A DNA stretch of 64,000 nt from Jaltomata sinuosa (GCA_003996215.1 QJPP01000841.1:62001-126000); one strand, 5' to 3'; positions 1-11,760 are shown, counted from the stretch's first letter. Numbers and translations: made by a program. Notes: generated by a model from the sequence alone, not told the origin.

Positions 1-84
1 TATAATAGTGTTATTAGTTCATTTTTGACCAAGTCTCAGATGAAGACATTGAAGGGGGATCGTATTTGGAAATTTTATGAAGCT

Positions 85-735
85 TGACGATATAAATATT
101 TCTTGAAATTTATTGCATTGCTTGCTACTTTCGCAAATCTCTTGCGATGATGGTAGGTTGATTAGATTTAGTGTATTTGGTAAATGGTAATCAATGCACA
201 TTTAATTTCGAGGTCTTTCAGCTAATAACTGGTTTGAATGTTTGTGCGAGTGATTTTGGTGTTGTATCTGCCATGTTGAATCGCCTATTTAACCCTTATT
301 TTCCAAATCATCATACGATCAAATTGTTTGAGTTGCAAACATTTTTCAATACTGATCCAACCATCCGTGGAGCATCTTTTTGGACAACGACAGTAATGTT
401 GTAAAGCTTGCTGAACTTTATATAGCCGAAAGGGTTCTGTTGGGTCATTCTGAAGATTGTGTGGTAAGCAATTCTTTGATGAAGATCATTGATATGGATG
501 AATTTCGTTATTCTTAACCTTGGGGTACTTTGGGATTTAACTGGTTGGTTGGTTCATTGAGAAACTCGTTGCAACTAGTTAAATCAGAATCAGAAAATCA
601 AGAATCTTATCACTTATGTGGGTTTCCTTTTGTGTTGAAATGTGAGCATTAGAAGTATTTCCCACATTTCGAGAGTATGAAGAACGAAAACCTGGAACTT
701 TTCCGAGGATGTTATGTTGGTGCATTCTAAGTCAA
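85..735 (+). pseudogene. DUF1985-type transposon protein, N-terminal part, decayed
   Basis: This is the N-terminal domain of the plant DUF1985/Ulp1-protease proteins carried by Mutator-like transposons. From 171 the frame gives a stretch ending FEVFQLITGLNVCASDFG, which matches the family's conserved 'F-ITGL' segment. Near 378 the reading frame shifts. The following 'VVKLAELYIAERVLLG' and 'SLMKIIDMDEFRYS' segments are also typical of DUF1985. In that second frame TAA at 515-517 and TAG at 650-652 break the protein, so it cannot be translated as one product. Family members bind or help mobilise elements, but the exact role is unknown. The matching C-terminal protease domain lies downstream at 1923-2764, which suggests one ancestral gene. 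The domain assignment is by recognition of family motifs. Confidence 0.72.
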
Positions 736-1031
736 CCTCCTTACACAACTCTCATGGAGAATTATTTTCATGCGTTCTCGGTATTCTTCCGGTCTTGTGT
801 CCTTATTTTCCTGATTTTAATTGTTATAATATTTTGGTATTAATTTTTTCCTTTTTCTGTTTGCAAAACAAGCAATTTGAGTCATTTAAGATGGAAGCAT
901 TTGTTGCTACTGATGAAGAAAGAGAGCGTTTCCCAGTGGATTTGCAATTCTCAAGTGATGTTGCTTCTACTTCTTCGGGACGTTTACTACCTTGCAGCTT
1001 GATTAACATTGTTGATGTAAGTTTCTGGTAA
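714..1031 (+). other. Linker region of the decayed DUF1985/Ulp1 gene
   Basis: A 105-codon open frame lies between the DUF1985 and protease domains. Its middle contains an acidic stretch (FKMEAFVATDEERERFP). No domain is recognised, and the first third is hydrophobic and looks like translated intron. It probably represents the variable linker plus intron sequence of the same ancestral gene and is not a separate gene. Confidence 0.3.
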
Positions 1032-1110
1032 AAAATAGCTTGAAATATGTACTAGACCCTTAATATTTCAAAAAATATCTCTTGATTGATGCATTTGCAT
1101 AGTTGCTAAA

Positions 1111-1440
1111 TTTAGCCTCGAAGGCAAAAATTATAGAGTATCTTCTATGTTTGACACAATGAAGTAGTCAAAGTGTTTCCCATGATGCATAAGATATTCT
1201 TTATAAGCCCCAGAGCTAGGTTTTGCCTCTAAGTCAAGCGTTATATAGTATCCATAAGTAAGACTAAATGAAATAGTGTTAGTTGTTGCCCATGAGGCAT
1301 ACATTATTTTTTTTAAACCCCTGATCTATGTTTTGCCTCTAAGTCTATATTTATAGAGTACCCCACAAGTTAGACTTTGTGAAATAGTGCAGACTGTTGA
1401 CCATGAGACATAGGTTATATGCAGTGTTTGACTTGTCCTT
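1111..1440. repeat. Three degenerate 110-bp tandem repeats in an intron
   Basis: Units begin at 1111 (tttagcctcg), 1221 (ttttgcctct) and 1331 (ttttgcctct), so both steps are exactly 110 bases. Shared landmarks inside each unit are a 'ttataGAGTAtc/cc' segment about 20 bases in, a 'gaaatagtg'-like segment, and 'cccatgaTGCATA/gaGGCATA/gaGACATA' near base 80. The units have diverged strongly from each other. They lie between the linker and the protease exon, in what would be an intron. Confidence 0.7.
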
Positions 1441-1922
1441 ATCTAATTTGATTTCATGCTTAGTCATCAACTGACGAGTACTTTGTAGCGACCGTCAACA
1501 CTCTGTTGTCAGCTCCTGCCTTTCATTTCGAGGAAAATAAATCAATGAGTGTACATCAACAATCATATCATGACTTTTTAACATCTAAATGCAATGTATT
1601 ATTTTTGTTGTTTCAAAATGTGGTGTGAATGGTGTAGACAACTACAATTACTTTCCGAGTTTCTAAGTTTCATATATCCAGTATTCCATTTCTTTTGAGA
1701 TGTAAGTTGCACGTGCGTGACATCTTAGGCTGGTTTCTTTGAAAATGGTACTTATTTTAATAGTTAAACTGTTGCAGCCTGCAGGGACTTATTTTTATAG
1801 CTATTTTATGCATTTTGGATCTACTAGGTTGAAGGAAGATATGTTTGTATAATTTTGTATAGTGGGAATTGGAAAATCTGCAGTGTATATTCAGTGTTCT
1901 TCATTTATTTTTTTTGTCTCAG

Positions 1923-2764
1923 CACTTGGATGCCATCTTTTACTATCTGAGAAAGAAGTCCAAATATGAACTTACTGGTCTCGTAAGGTTTACTACAGGT
2001 GTGACTTTATTTTTAATAACAAGCTTTCTGATCTTTATAAGGAGTTCGAGAAAAAGGGCAAAGATTTTTCAATCATCCCTGAAAAGCATGTTGAGGAGTA
2101 CATTAGAGGCTTTTTATTGCGATGTGAACGTAGTGTGGCACAAGGTTGACCGCGTATAGTTCCCAATTTATGTCCCGCGAGGAAAAGCTCAAGTGGGACA
2201 CTGGATTTTGGGAATATTTAGCTTGAGCGATTGGTGCATTCATGTCTTTGACTCCAATCGTGGATCTCGTAGTGATAAAATTGTTAAGAACGTGATGTTA
2301 CTTTACAAAATATTGATACCATACTTTCTGGAAAGGTCCAATTTCTATGTTGATCAGAAGTGCATTGACAAATCTGAAAGTGACGCTTTGCAGATGAAAC
2401 TGGTTGATAAGCCACAACAAATCAATCGGTATCTTTTTTTATTCACTTTTTAATTCTTTATTTTGCTTCACTTTTTTTACTTCTTTCCATTTAACTCATG
2501 TATAATATGCTTTCTTTTGCTTACAGTGATTGTGGAGTACGTGTTGCTGTCTTTGCTGAATATTTTATTCATGGTAAAAAAATTCCAAAACAAATTGACA
2601 TTGATTTAGTTTGCATGAGGTATGCAGCTCTGTTGTGGGATTATGTAAGGAAAAAAACAACAGGCTGGTTCAACGAGCGAGACTACATAAAGGGTTGGCA
2701 GATTATTCGGGAAGAGGAAGAGGGAATGCGAGGAAAAGTAGTTTATTTTTTTGTTTTAATGTGA
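1923..2764 (+). pseudogene. Ulp1-like C48 cysteine protease domain of a DNA-transposon protein
   Basis: This is the C-terminal protease domain of the DUF1985/Ulp1 family (SUMO-protease fold, clan CE). A splice acceptor at 1909-1922 precedes 'HLDAIFYYLRKKSKYE'. The catalytic His is in GHWILGIFS near 2202, the Asp in IHVFDSNRG near 2240, and the Cys in DCGVRVAVF. A 98-base intron at 2429-2526 has GT..AG ends, and removing it creates the R-DCG junction with the nucleophile Cys just after it. A frameshift near 2010 and a TAG at 2157-2159 break the frame, so the protein is not expressible as read. All three catalytic residues remain. It belongs with the DUF1985 remnant upstream. Confidence 0.8.
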
Positions 2765-3736
2765 AATCGCTGCATATCCAGGCTTTTTGATTGACTTTTG
2801 CTGTTCTGATGCGATAATATAAAGTACAATGATGTTGTTAATCAATGAAATCTACTTTTTGTTTTGCACTAATTGTGATGACCTGGTTACCCTACATTAC
2901 TGGTGGTATGTCTTCTTATAGTTTTTTTTTTTTTTGTATTAATGTGGTCATGAACTCTATAGTAATATGTTATGAAGTTCAATGTATGCAGTATGATCTG
3001 AAGTCTAATGTACTGCATCTCTGAGATGCTATTTTGAGTGAGGGGCTGTTGTTGCACCTTTTAAGGGCTGACATTTTTCTCTATCCTAATACTCATTTTT
3101 TGGCTGATGCCTTGATAGAACAGCTGCTGCCATATTGGCTGCTATGCTTTGTTGACTTTTGAGCCTAATAGCAGTTTTGAATAACTAATTCAAGTGTTCA
3201 GGTCAGGCAGCCATACAAAGAGGAAGCCTGAAATTCTTTAGGCCAGTGATCATTGTTCATTTTACTGGACAATTGTAGTGGACTTTGTAGTCTTATAATT
3301 AGCCAATCTGTCTGTTGTTTGTGCTAAATCTGTTTGCCAAAGTAACTATTTCCACTTCCATTAACTAAATGTGGTTGCTGAAGTTGAAATGACAGTGCTA
3401 ATTGTAAAATAGTCTTGTCACATTTTTCTTCTTTTTTCTTTCTAAATTGTTACATTCTTTCGGTTTGTTTCAGTTTTCTTATTAGTTTATTACTTATTCT
3501 TTTCGACATTTTGATATCAAATTCTCGATCATGGTTCTTTTACTGTTGGGCAGCGATTTGGACTTCAAGAGTTCCTCACCATTAAATCCGTTCCATTGCC
3601 GTCTTCTTTGGGGACAAATATACCGTGAAACAGTAGCGACAAGTCTTCTATAGGTTAGGAGGGAAATTTTGTCCGAAAAATTATCACTAAATAATTAAAG
3701 GTTATTTTTATAAAACTTTTCTTATGGGGGACAAAA
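2765..3736. other. Non-coding spacer downstream of the Ulp1 relic
   Basis: No open frame, RNA gene or recognisable repeat is seen. The stretch is T-rich, with a run of T at 2922-2935. It continues directly into the DNA that the large LTR later interrupted: 'gggggacaaaatacca' at 3726-3741 resumes at 14150. Confidence 0.6.
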
Positions 3737-4526
3737 TACCATGTCACGCCCCGAGACCAGGCCCTGGACGTAACGGGCAACCCAGATCAATGAAGGCCCG
3801 AGAAGACCCCTTAGCATAATATCATGAGCATATTCAATAAAACATTTGCGGAAGAAAAATTCATTTGAGGAAATCATTTAAAATACAATTAAGAATTTAC
3901 CAAGTGTTGGGAATAAAACATTTAAATGATATCTACATAGGTCCACGAAGCCTCTAACATAAGAATGGAACATCAATGCTGGGACATGACCCCGACAATA
4001 CCATAACTGAAAATCAGAGTCAAAATAAAGATGTAAATCGCCTCCCGAAAGATGGAGGGCTCACCACTTGCTGACATTCTCTCGAATGATCCTAATGCTG
4101 CATAGTACCATAAGAAAGTATTTCCGAACCTACATCATGAAACGATGTAGAGTCCGAGGACGGTCAGTACGACGAGTACTGGTATGCAACCCAGGGAAGG
4201 GACATAACATTTTAAAAAGCAAGTCATAAGAATTGTGACATAAATCATAGTAGAAAATAAAATATGGGGCAAATATCTAAAATATTTCACGAAAACCATA
4301 CATTAACATTACTTCTGAACTAGATGGTATCACCGACTTCCATTTAAACACCACGGGCTATGTGGATCCGATCAACGCTCGATCGGCTAAGCCCCAACTC
4401 ATGTTTACCGAATGAGTCGAGATCAATTCATTATGGCCAGAACAATCATCCTCGTAGAGGGAACAATAAGGTCGTCCAAATTTAGGATCGAACCATCCCT
4501 ATGTCAGCAAAACACAGGTTTCGGGT

Positions 4527-5395
4527 GGTTAGAATGCTGACCTCCTAATTTGCCTAAGGAACAGGTTAAACGATCTGTTCCTTTGTCGAATGCTTGAATA
4601 TAAAGCAGTAAAAAGAACACGCGATGTTATACGTGGAAAACCCCCGGCTCACAAAGGGTAAAAACAAACGACCTACACCCCTGTAGGATTTAACCCAACT
4701 CCACTAAAATAATGAGCCTCAACACAAGATTACAAACTCTGTAACCTAAGGAATTATAAACCCTACTTCATAAAACACCACACAAACCTCCTCAGGTTTA
4801 TGTGCCCGAGTCCTCGAGTTATCCCAACTTGAAGACTAACTGCTACACCAGTTTATAACTCACTGGCACTAAGAATGAATGATTACAACTCGATGAAAAA
4901 ATAATACAATTAACTTGACTCAAGAACTGTAAAGCATGGACTTGAGGAGCACGTTCTTCAATCTGATTTCTTGTATTGGCTGCACTTGGATCTTCACTCA
5001 GAACTCTCTCAAAGATGAACTCACTCAATTTGATTGTGTTTTTCTTGTAGCTCTCTGTGTAAGTGCGTAAGGTTTATGGTAAACCTATCTTGTATTTATA
5101 CTGAGATTCCTCTCCTTATTTTGGCTGATTTACTTCTATATTTGGGAATCCTTATCCTTGTAGGACTTGTCAAGTCAATCTCCTTGATTTCTTTCCTTGT
5201 AGGATTCTTCCTTGTGAAAGGAAACTTTGTGCAAGCTGGACTCTCCTTATAAACACGCTTTCTCCACACACTTTGATCCCTTCTCCGCGTCCTGATCCTA
5301 ATTGGATTCTTCTTGAGAGGAACAAGTCACAGATACCTGTTCCCTGCATGTGTTCCACAGCTTTGTCAATCTTCAAAATCTACCTTGATCCAACA
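4527..5395 (-). repeat. 3' LTR of the copia element
   Basis: The 869-bp repeat matches 11761-12641. The expected first base T is G here (GGTTAGAATG against TGTTAGAATG); the inner end is CCAACA. Shared landmarks include 'ggaaaacccc-ggctcacaaaggg' near 4637 and 'gttccctgcatgtgttcca' near 5338. Confidence 0.93.
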
Positions 5396-5412
5396 AATTC
5401 CCCCTCTTTAAT
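5396..5412 (-). other. Polypurine tract of the copia element
   Basis: Immediately inside the 3' LTR the minus strand reads TAAAGAGGGGGAATT, a purine run adjoining the LTR end as needed for plus-strand priming. Confidence 0.8.
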
Positions 5413-5842
5413 GATGACAAACCCTTGCTTCTTGTATGCAGAATTCCACCTGTATCATGTCAGTTTTCTTTAGGAAAAAGAACACATTAGAGGAACAGGT
5501 CGGACCAACGGCTTATAAATACCACACAAGCAACATAACACACAAGCATCACTTTCCCCCTTTTGGTATCATAAAACACTTGTGAAGACATACAACACCT
5601 TAATTCCAATTTCAATTTCAATGCTCATGGCCAGGGCTATCACCTATGCAAACACTCAAAAGTAAGAACTCATTTAGCTATATCAAAGTATTTGCAATTG
5701 CATATGAATCAATATGAGAGTAGAACAAGAACCCAACATATTATTAATCACAGAGCATGTACACTAGAAATAGAAATTAAAAGCTCAAAACATGCATATG
5801 TGAGAACAAAAGAAGGGGTTGGGAAGGATGGAATGGGTCAGG

Positions 5843-7440
5843 CTAGGCAGTGGGAGGAGGAGGGTCCTTCTTGAGTAGCTCATAGATGCCCTTCAAGCTG
5901 GCAGAGTTAGTGGCTTGCTCAGATGCTAAAGCAGCTTGTGCTTGGGCAAGCTCATCCTTGAGCCTTGCATTATCTTCCATCAGCAGAGCATGCTCAATGC
6001 CATAGGTATCATGACGCTCATCCAGTTTCTCATCATGGGAAGCCCTCATAGCAGCAATCTCCACATCCTTGGCAGCCAACATTGCTCTTAACCACTGCAA
6101 AGGTGCATTGGCCCTTCTCCGAGGAGCAGGTACAACAGCCTGGTTCACAGTACCAATCATATCTTTGGTTGTCTGATCTTGCCAAGCTTGAACAGGCACA
6201 CCAAAATGCTAAAACACATCTCCCAGCCAGAACCCATATCCTAAGGCATGCTTGGTAGCATCCTGTTTGCATATCCTCTGCATGTGGCAGAGAATGAGTC
6301 TGGGCAAGTTAATTGGGATCCTGGAGAGTAGCAGTTGCATCAAGGTAAGGTCAATGTAGTTGGCCTCAGTACGCTTTTTCTCCCTAGAAAGCACTATCTT
6401 GTGCACCACATCAAATAAAATTTGATGGAGAGGAAGCATAGCCCCCTTATCCACCCTAGAGTGCCACTCCAAAGTAGGATCATTTGCAAACCTCCTAGTG
6501 ATCTCTAAGGCTGAGGGCAGCCCATCCAAAGGAGGCCATTGCCTCTTCACGTAGTGACACCACCCATCATTAGGAACTCCCAAAATCTCAGCCAGGACAG
6601 CAGGGGTAAGGGTGAATGGAACATCTCTAACAGCACTGGAGATGGAAGAGGAGGTACCAGTGGCGTTCACATAAAATTGTAAAGTTTCTACACGTGCTAT
6701 TTTTCGACGGGCACCACCTTGAAGGAACAAGTTCGACCAACCCTGTGCATCCACCAGGACTAGTAGTTCCATCATCTCATCACCTCCAAACCCAGTGAAC
6801 ACCCTGCCCCTCACAACAGTTCTTGTCCCAAAATTTATCAATCTTTCAGTTCTTGCATCAGGGGTTTCATCAATGGGATCCAAAGTATCATCCTCTTCTT
6901 CCGCATGCTTAGGAAGATCAGCCTCCACATCCTCATGAGAGGCAGCATCATCAGTATCCCCATGCTCAGGAGACTCCGAGGATGGAAGTCCATGGTCATC
7001 TCCCTCACTCTCTGAGGTCTCATCTTTCAGCCTAGTCTTGACAGAACTCCTAGAAGGAACAGGTTTCCTGACCTATTTCTTTGGTGGTTTTGAGGGAGCA
7101 ACACCCTTCCCTTTCCTTCTTCTTTCAGCATCCACTACTTTATCATCTAAAATATCAATAAGATCAGGGGGTGGGGCAGAGGTACCTCTAGTGGCTTTAG
7201 GCCTTTTGGCTGCAGAGGCAACCATGCTTTCTTTAAGGCCCCTCTTGTTGGCCCTGGTCATTCAAATAGTAACAGGATGAGCCACAGGGGTAGAAGGGAC
7301 TTCTTTAGGTTCATCAGCAGGTACTCGGACCGCCTTGCCTGAGGCCTTGCGTAGACGAGACCTTACCCTTTGTGGAATTAAGTTGGCAATTGGTGTGTTG
7401 TCATCCTCCTCAGCAGGAGGTGCTGAATGGGTATGTTGAA
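5843..7440 (-). pseudogene. Extra 3' ORF of the copia element: 'putative plant transposon protein' domain plus coiled coil
   Basis: Between the pol stop (7804) and the 3' LTR one minus-strand frame runs for about 1.6 kb, interrupted only by TGA next to 7262, TAG near 7074 and TAG near 6209. The N-terminal part is basic and acidic (RVRSRLRKASGK; a later Glu/Asp-rich run). The central 239-codon part contains VVRGRVFTGFGG, QGWSNLFLQGG, CHYVKRQWPPLDG and NYIDLTLMQLLLSRIPINLP, which I recognise as the domain named putative plant transposon protein. The last 118 codons (AKDVEIAAMRASHDEKLDER onward) look like a coiled coil. Its function is unknown; the position resembles the env-like slot of SIRE elements, but no signal peptide or membrane segment is seen. 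A relative is at 30126-30497. Confidence 0.72.
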
Positions 7441-7803
7441 CCTATTCCCTTGGTCCAGATCTACCAACCTCAGCTTCCCCCAGATTTGGCAGTTATGGCA
7501 TTAGGGTAAGTGAATCTCTTGTGGTTAAGGTGGAAGGGACAGGTACAAATGCACATCTTGAGCAATTAATTTTATTTAAACATAGTGTACATAACTTGGA
7601 TTTCCAATTTGGTGTTGAGTTCATGTCCCAATTTGATATCCCAAATTCATGTTGCAGAAGCAAATAATAAGATATAGTGCTTGAGCAACTTGAACCTTTA
7701 AAAGTGGAAAAGGAACATACAACTAAATGTACAAGACTGAGCATAAAATTTTAAAATTAAAATACAATATGTACAGTGTTCATTAGCCAATCACTGGGGG
7801 TGC
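7441..7803 (-). other. Non-coding spacer between copia pol and the extra ORF
   Basis: An 83-codon frame at 7493-7744 exists but has no recognisable motif. In the related element at 30700-31000 the corresponding stretch is also non-coding. It may hold a splice acceptor or internal promoter for the extra ORF, but nothing can be shown. Confidence 0.4.
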
Positions 7804-9246
7804 TCATGTGATCTTAATCATCCCCAGTTCCAACTTGTTCCTTTCAAAGTGATCCCTTGCCAGAGCCTTTGTGAATATATCAGCAATCTTCTTATCTGTG
7901 GCATAGAAGTGCATGGAGATCAATCATTTTCCATATTATCCCTCAGGAAGTGGTGTATAATGTCAATGTGCTTGGTCCTCTTTTGTTGAACTGGATTCTT
8001 GGCAATATTGATTGCACTGGTATTATCACAGAAAATGGGCACAACTCAATGTTCAACCCAAAATCTTTGAGCTATTATTTAATCCAGACCAATTGTGCAC
8101 AGCATGAGGCATCAACCACATATTCAGCTTCAGCAGTAGACAAGGCCACAAAATGTTGCTTCTTAGTTGCCCATGAGATCAGACATGATCCCAAGAAGTG
8201 TGCCATTTCAGTACTGCTTTTTCTATCCACCAAGTAACCTACATAGTCTGCATATGTATATCCTACAAGTTCAAAGTTACTGCCTTTGGGATACCACAAC
8301 CCCAAGTCAATAGTACCCTTCAGGGCAGCAAATTTTTGTGTGAGGGTCTTGCTAGTCCCTCTAAATATGATGTCATCAACATATACCTGCACAACTAACA
8401 AGTCTCTTCCTTTGTTCTTGAGGAATAAAGTGTTGTCAATCTTACCTCTTGTGTAGTTATGATCAAGAAGAAACTTTGACAACCTTTCATACCATGCTCT
8501 AGGAGGCTGTTTGAGTCCATAGAGGGCTCTATCAAGCTTGTAAACATGGTCAGAATATTCAGAGTCCTCAAAGCCCGGAGGTTGTTTGACAAACACTTCT
8601 TCCTTCAACAACCCATTGAGGAAGGCACTTTTCACATCCATCTGGTAAAGTGTGAATTCCATGTAGGCTGCAAAGGCAATGAGGAGTCTGATTGCCTCTA
8701 ATCTGGCCACTGGTGCAAAGGTCTCATCATAGTCTATTCCTTCTTCCTGATTATACCCCTGGACTACAAGTCTGGCTTTGTTCCTTGTAACTGTTCCATT
8801 TTCATCCAACCTGTTCCTGAACACCTACTTGGTACCTATGATGGTTCTATTCTTTGGTTTTGGTTCCAAGTGCCATACTTTGTTCCTTTTGAACTGATTG
8901 AGCTCTTCTTCCATTGCAATGATCCAGTCTGCATCTTGCAGGGCTTCATTGATTTTATTGGGCTCTATCATGGACAAGAAGGATTCAAAGGCACAAAGAT
9001 TCTTCAGTCCAGATCTGGTTGTTATGCTAGTGCTCAGATCAGTAAGGATGTTGTCTATTGGATGTGAGCCCTGATACTTATACCCTTTGAGTACTAGCTC
9101 TTGTGCCTCCTCTGCTTGATCCTCATCTTCATATTGCTGACTCAAGATTTCATTATTGTGGTCAGCCACATGAACTTCATCACATTTACTGTTTCTGTCA
9201 GATTTAGCATCAGTTGAACCTGTTCCTTTAACATGTTCCTGCATAA
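7804..9246 (-). pseudogene. Copia reverse transcriptase and RNase H, internally deleted
   Basis: The region reads WIIAMEEELNQFKRNKVWHL, then an in-frame stop at about 8825 where the family has Trp, then ETFAPVARLEAIRLLIAFAA, MDVKSAFLNG and the catalytic YVDDIIF near 8370. Directly after 'TQKFAALK' the frame jumps to 'GTIDLGLWYPKGSNFELVGY'. About 140 residues of the RT thumb/connection and the start of RNase H are therefore missing, although the frame is preserved. The RNase H end (STAEAEYVVDASCCAQLVWIK) continues, frameshifted, to a stop at 7804-7806. The enzyme would copy RNA into DNA in the cytoplasmic particle, but this copy cannot. Confidence 0.88.
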
Positions 9247-10398
9247 CTAGTTCGGATGTCTGTATAGTTCATCAATTTTCTGCACACTTTGATTAGCCAT
9301 AACATTGCTTTCATCAAATACAACATGCACATTTTCCTCTACACACATAGTTCTTTTATTTAGCACCCTATAAGCTTTACTATGTGAAGAATATCCTAGA
9401 AAAATTCCCTCATCACTTCTGGCATCAAATTTTTCTAACAAATTCTTTTCATTATTGTGGATGAAGCATTTGCATCCAAAAGCTCTCATATGAGAGATGT
9501 TAGGTTTTCTGCCTTTGAGTAATTCATAGGGAGTTTTATCAAGAAGAGGCCTAGACATGCATCTATTAATTATGTAGCAAGCAGTGTTCATAGCTTCAGC
9601 CCAAAATTGGCTAGCTATATTACTAGCAATCATCATAGTTCTAGCCATCTCTTGCAGAGTTCTATTCTTTCTTTTAACTACTCCATTTTGTTGAGGAGTT
9701 CTAGGAGCAGAGAAGTTGTGATCAATACCATGGGTAGAACAGTAGTCAATAAATTTTGCATTTTCAAATTTAGTTCCATGGTCTGATCTGATTGTAGCTA
9801 GTTGCTTGTCAAGTTTCTTTTCTAGTTTTCTCACTAAAGTGCAGAATGCCTCAAATGCATCTTCTTTAGAAGCAAGAAAAACTGTCCAAGAGTACCTTGT
9901 ATAGTCATCAACTAGTACAAACACATACTTTTTGCCATCTCTGCTTCTTACTCTCATGGGGCAACAAAGATCCATGTGGACCAGTTCCAAGGATCTGGTT
10001 GTACTTATAACCTGCTTGGATTTGAAAAAAGATTTTACCTGCTTACCTTGAGCACATACATCACATACTTTATCTTCCTTGAACTTAGTTTTAGGAAGAC
10101 CTATTACCAAGTCCTTGGAGATCAGTTTGTTCAGTTGAACATAACTAGCATGCCCCAGTCTTTTGTGCCATAATAGGGGGTCTTTGTCCATCACACTGAG
10201 ACAAACAAGATCCTCAGCAGGGACCTTTGAGATATCAGCAGTGTAAACATTCTTGTATCTTTGTCCAGTCAAGATAGTTTTCCCTGTCTTTAGATCTATC
10301 ACCTCCACACTTGTAGAGTAGAAGGTTACCTTGTTTCCTTTGTCACAGAGTTGTGATATGCTGAGTAGATTGTGGTTCAGTCCTTCAACATGGTACAC
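9247..10398 (-). pseudogene. Copia pre-integrase and integrase, catalytic Glu replaced by Lys
   Basis: The 383-codon frame contains the pre-integrase domain (LWHKRLGHASYVQLNKLI ... CDVCAQGKQ, an HHCC-type zinc site) and the integrase core. The first catalytic Asp is in ELVHMDLCCP and the second in IRSDHGTKF. The third position of the DDE triad lies in PQQNGVVKRKNRTL, where copia families have Glu before RKN; here it is Lys. The downstream 'FWAEAMNTACYIINR' and 'AFGCKCFIH' segments are typical. The frame itself is long and intact, so the substitution alone would inactivate strand transfer. Confidence 0.92.
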
Positions 10399-10600
10399 CT
10401 TTTTCGATTGAGTGCTCTTCAGACTTACCTATTCTGCCAACTCCATTGATCTTACCTTTCTTTCCTCCTCCAAAGGCCACATTCCCTCCTTTCCCTTCTG
10501 CTAATGAGAGGAATTTTTCTTTATCACTTGTCATGTGTCTTGAGCAAGCATTGTCCATGTACCAGTGTTGCTTGCTTCCTCTTACCTTTTCCTCATTTTC
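10395..10600 (-). pseudogene. Copia protease, active site altered
   Basis: The minus strand at about 10570-10540 reads WYMDNACSRHMTSDKEKF, the copia aspartic-protease start. The usual Asp-Ser-Gly of the active site is Asp-Asn-Ala here. A GG(G)KKGKINGVGRIG segment follows, and a frameshift near 10398 separates it from the integrase frame. It should process the Gag-Pol polyprotein and is probably dead. Confidence 0.75.
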
Positions 10601-11703
10601 TTATGTGTCTGATTCAGAGTTTGATACTATGTCCTCTATGGCCATCAAAGCAACATCTTCTTTGTCCTCATCTTCTGAGTGGTCTGAACCTGGTCCCCAA
10701 GCATCATACATAGCCTTTCCTGCTTCCTTCTTCTTCTTTTTGCTTGCTTGCTCCTTTCTTTCTCTTTCAGCTCTCTCCTTCTTCCATTCAATTTCCCACA
10801 TAGGACAGTCTTTGACTTGATGGTCAGTTTTTCCACACTTAAAGCAGCCACCATTTTTTCCCTTTTCTACATTCCTTTCTCTGCTTGGTGATGATTTCCT
10901 TTTCTCAAAGTTTCCTGTCTTTTTGAAGAACTTTTTGAAGTTCCTACTTATCAGGGGAATGTCATCATCATCCAACTTAGATTCATCACTTTCAGTTGCC
11001 TTGAGAGCAAGAGTTTTATCCCTGCTTCCTTCACCTCTTTTAGTGCTCTCAATATTCTCTTCATAGGTCTTTAGATTACCTACCAGTTCATCCAATGACA
11101 TGTTTGTCAGATCTTTTGCCTCTCTGATTACAGTGACCTTGATTTTCCAAGGTTTGGGAAGGTCCTTAGAACCTTATCAACATGTTACTCAGTGGTATAT
11201 ATTTTTCCCAAAGATACTAATTCGTTCACAACAGTAGTGAATCTAGTGATCATCTCCGGAAGAGTTTCACCATTCTTCATGTTGAAGGATTCATACTCAG
11301 TGGATAGTTTAGCAATTCTAAATTTCCTTACTTGAGTAGTGCCTTCATGAGCATTAACTAGTGTATCCCAAATCTGTTTGGCTGTGGTGCAGCTGGAGAT
11401 TCGAATGAATTCGTCTGGTCCAAGTCCACACACAAGGATGCACTTAGCTTTGGCATTTTTCCCTAACATCTTGTAGTCAGCCTCAGTGTATTGAGCTTTT
11501 GGTTTGGAAATATACTTGTCTTCGTCATCCTTAATCATAGGGATTTTAGGACTATCAGTCACTCTGGTTCATAGCTCATAATCCTCAGCTTGAAGAAAGT
11601 CTTCCATCCTTGCCTTCCACCACGAGTAGTATTGACCATTGAAGAGAGGTGGTCGGTTGATGTGTTGTCCTTCACCGTGTCCAAGAGGAGGTGCAGAATT
11701 CAT
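10601..11703 (-). pseudogene. Copia gag (UBN2/retrotransposon gag) with CCHC zinc knuckle
   Basis: An ATG at 11701-11703 opens MNSAPPLGHGEG, then RPPLFNGQYYSWWKARM. TGA near 11564 replaces the expected Trp of the ELW motif. The capsid-like part (TAKQIWDTLVNAHEGTTQVR ... ITRFTTVVNELVSLGK) runs to 11185. A frameshift joins it to the second half at 11101 (MSLDELVGNLKTYEE). The nucleocapsid knuckle CFKCGKTDHQVKDC is near 10850, followed by a Lys-rich tail and an acidic end. Gag forms the cytoplasmic virus-like particle. Two disruptions make it a pseudogene. Confidence 0.9.
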
Positions 11704-11746
11704 AGTGAGCTTATCTTGAGTTATTAGACTCTTGTTAAGATAACCA

Positions 11747-11758
11747 GCTCTGATACCA
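11747..11758 (-). other. Primer binding site, initiator Met-tRNA type
   Basis: Two bases inside the 5' LTR the minus strand reads TGGTATCAGAGC, complementary to the 3' end of initiator methionine tRNA, the usual copia primer in plants. Confidence 0.92.
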
Positions 11759-11760
11759 AT

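Noticed and set aside
7493..7744. 83-codon frame as a copia accessory gene
   Set aside because: No conserved features and the related element has no counterpart.
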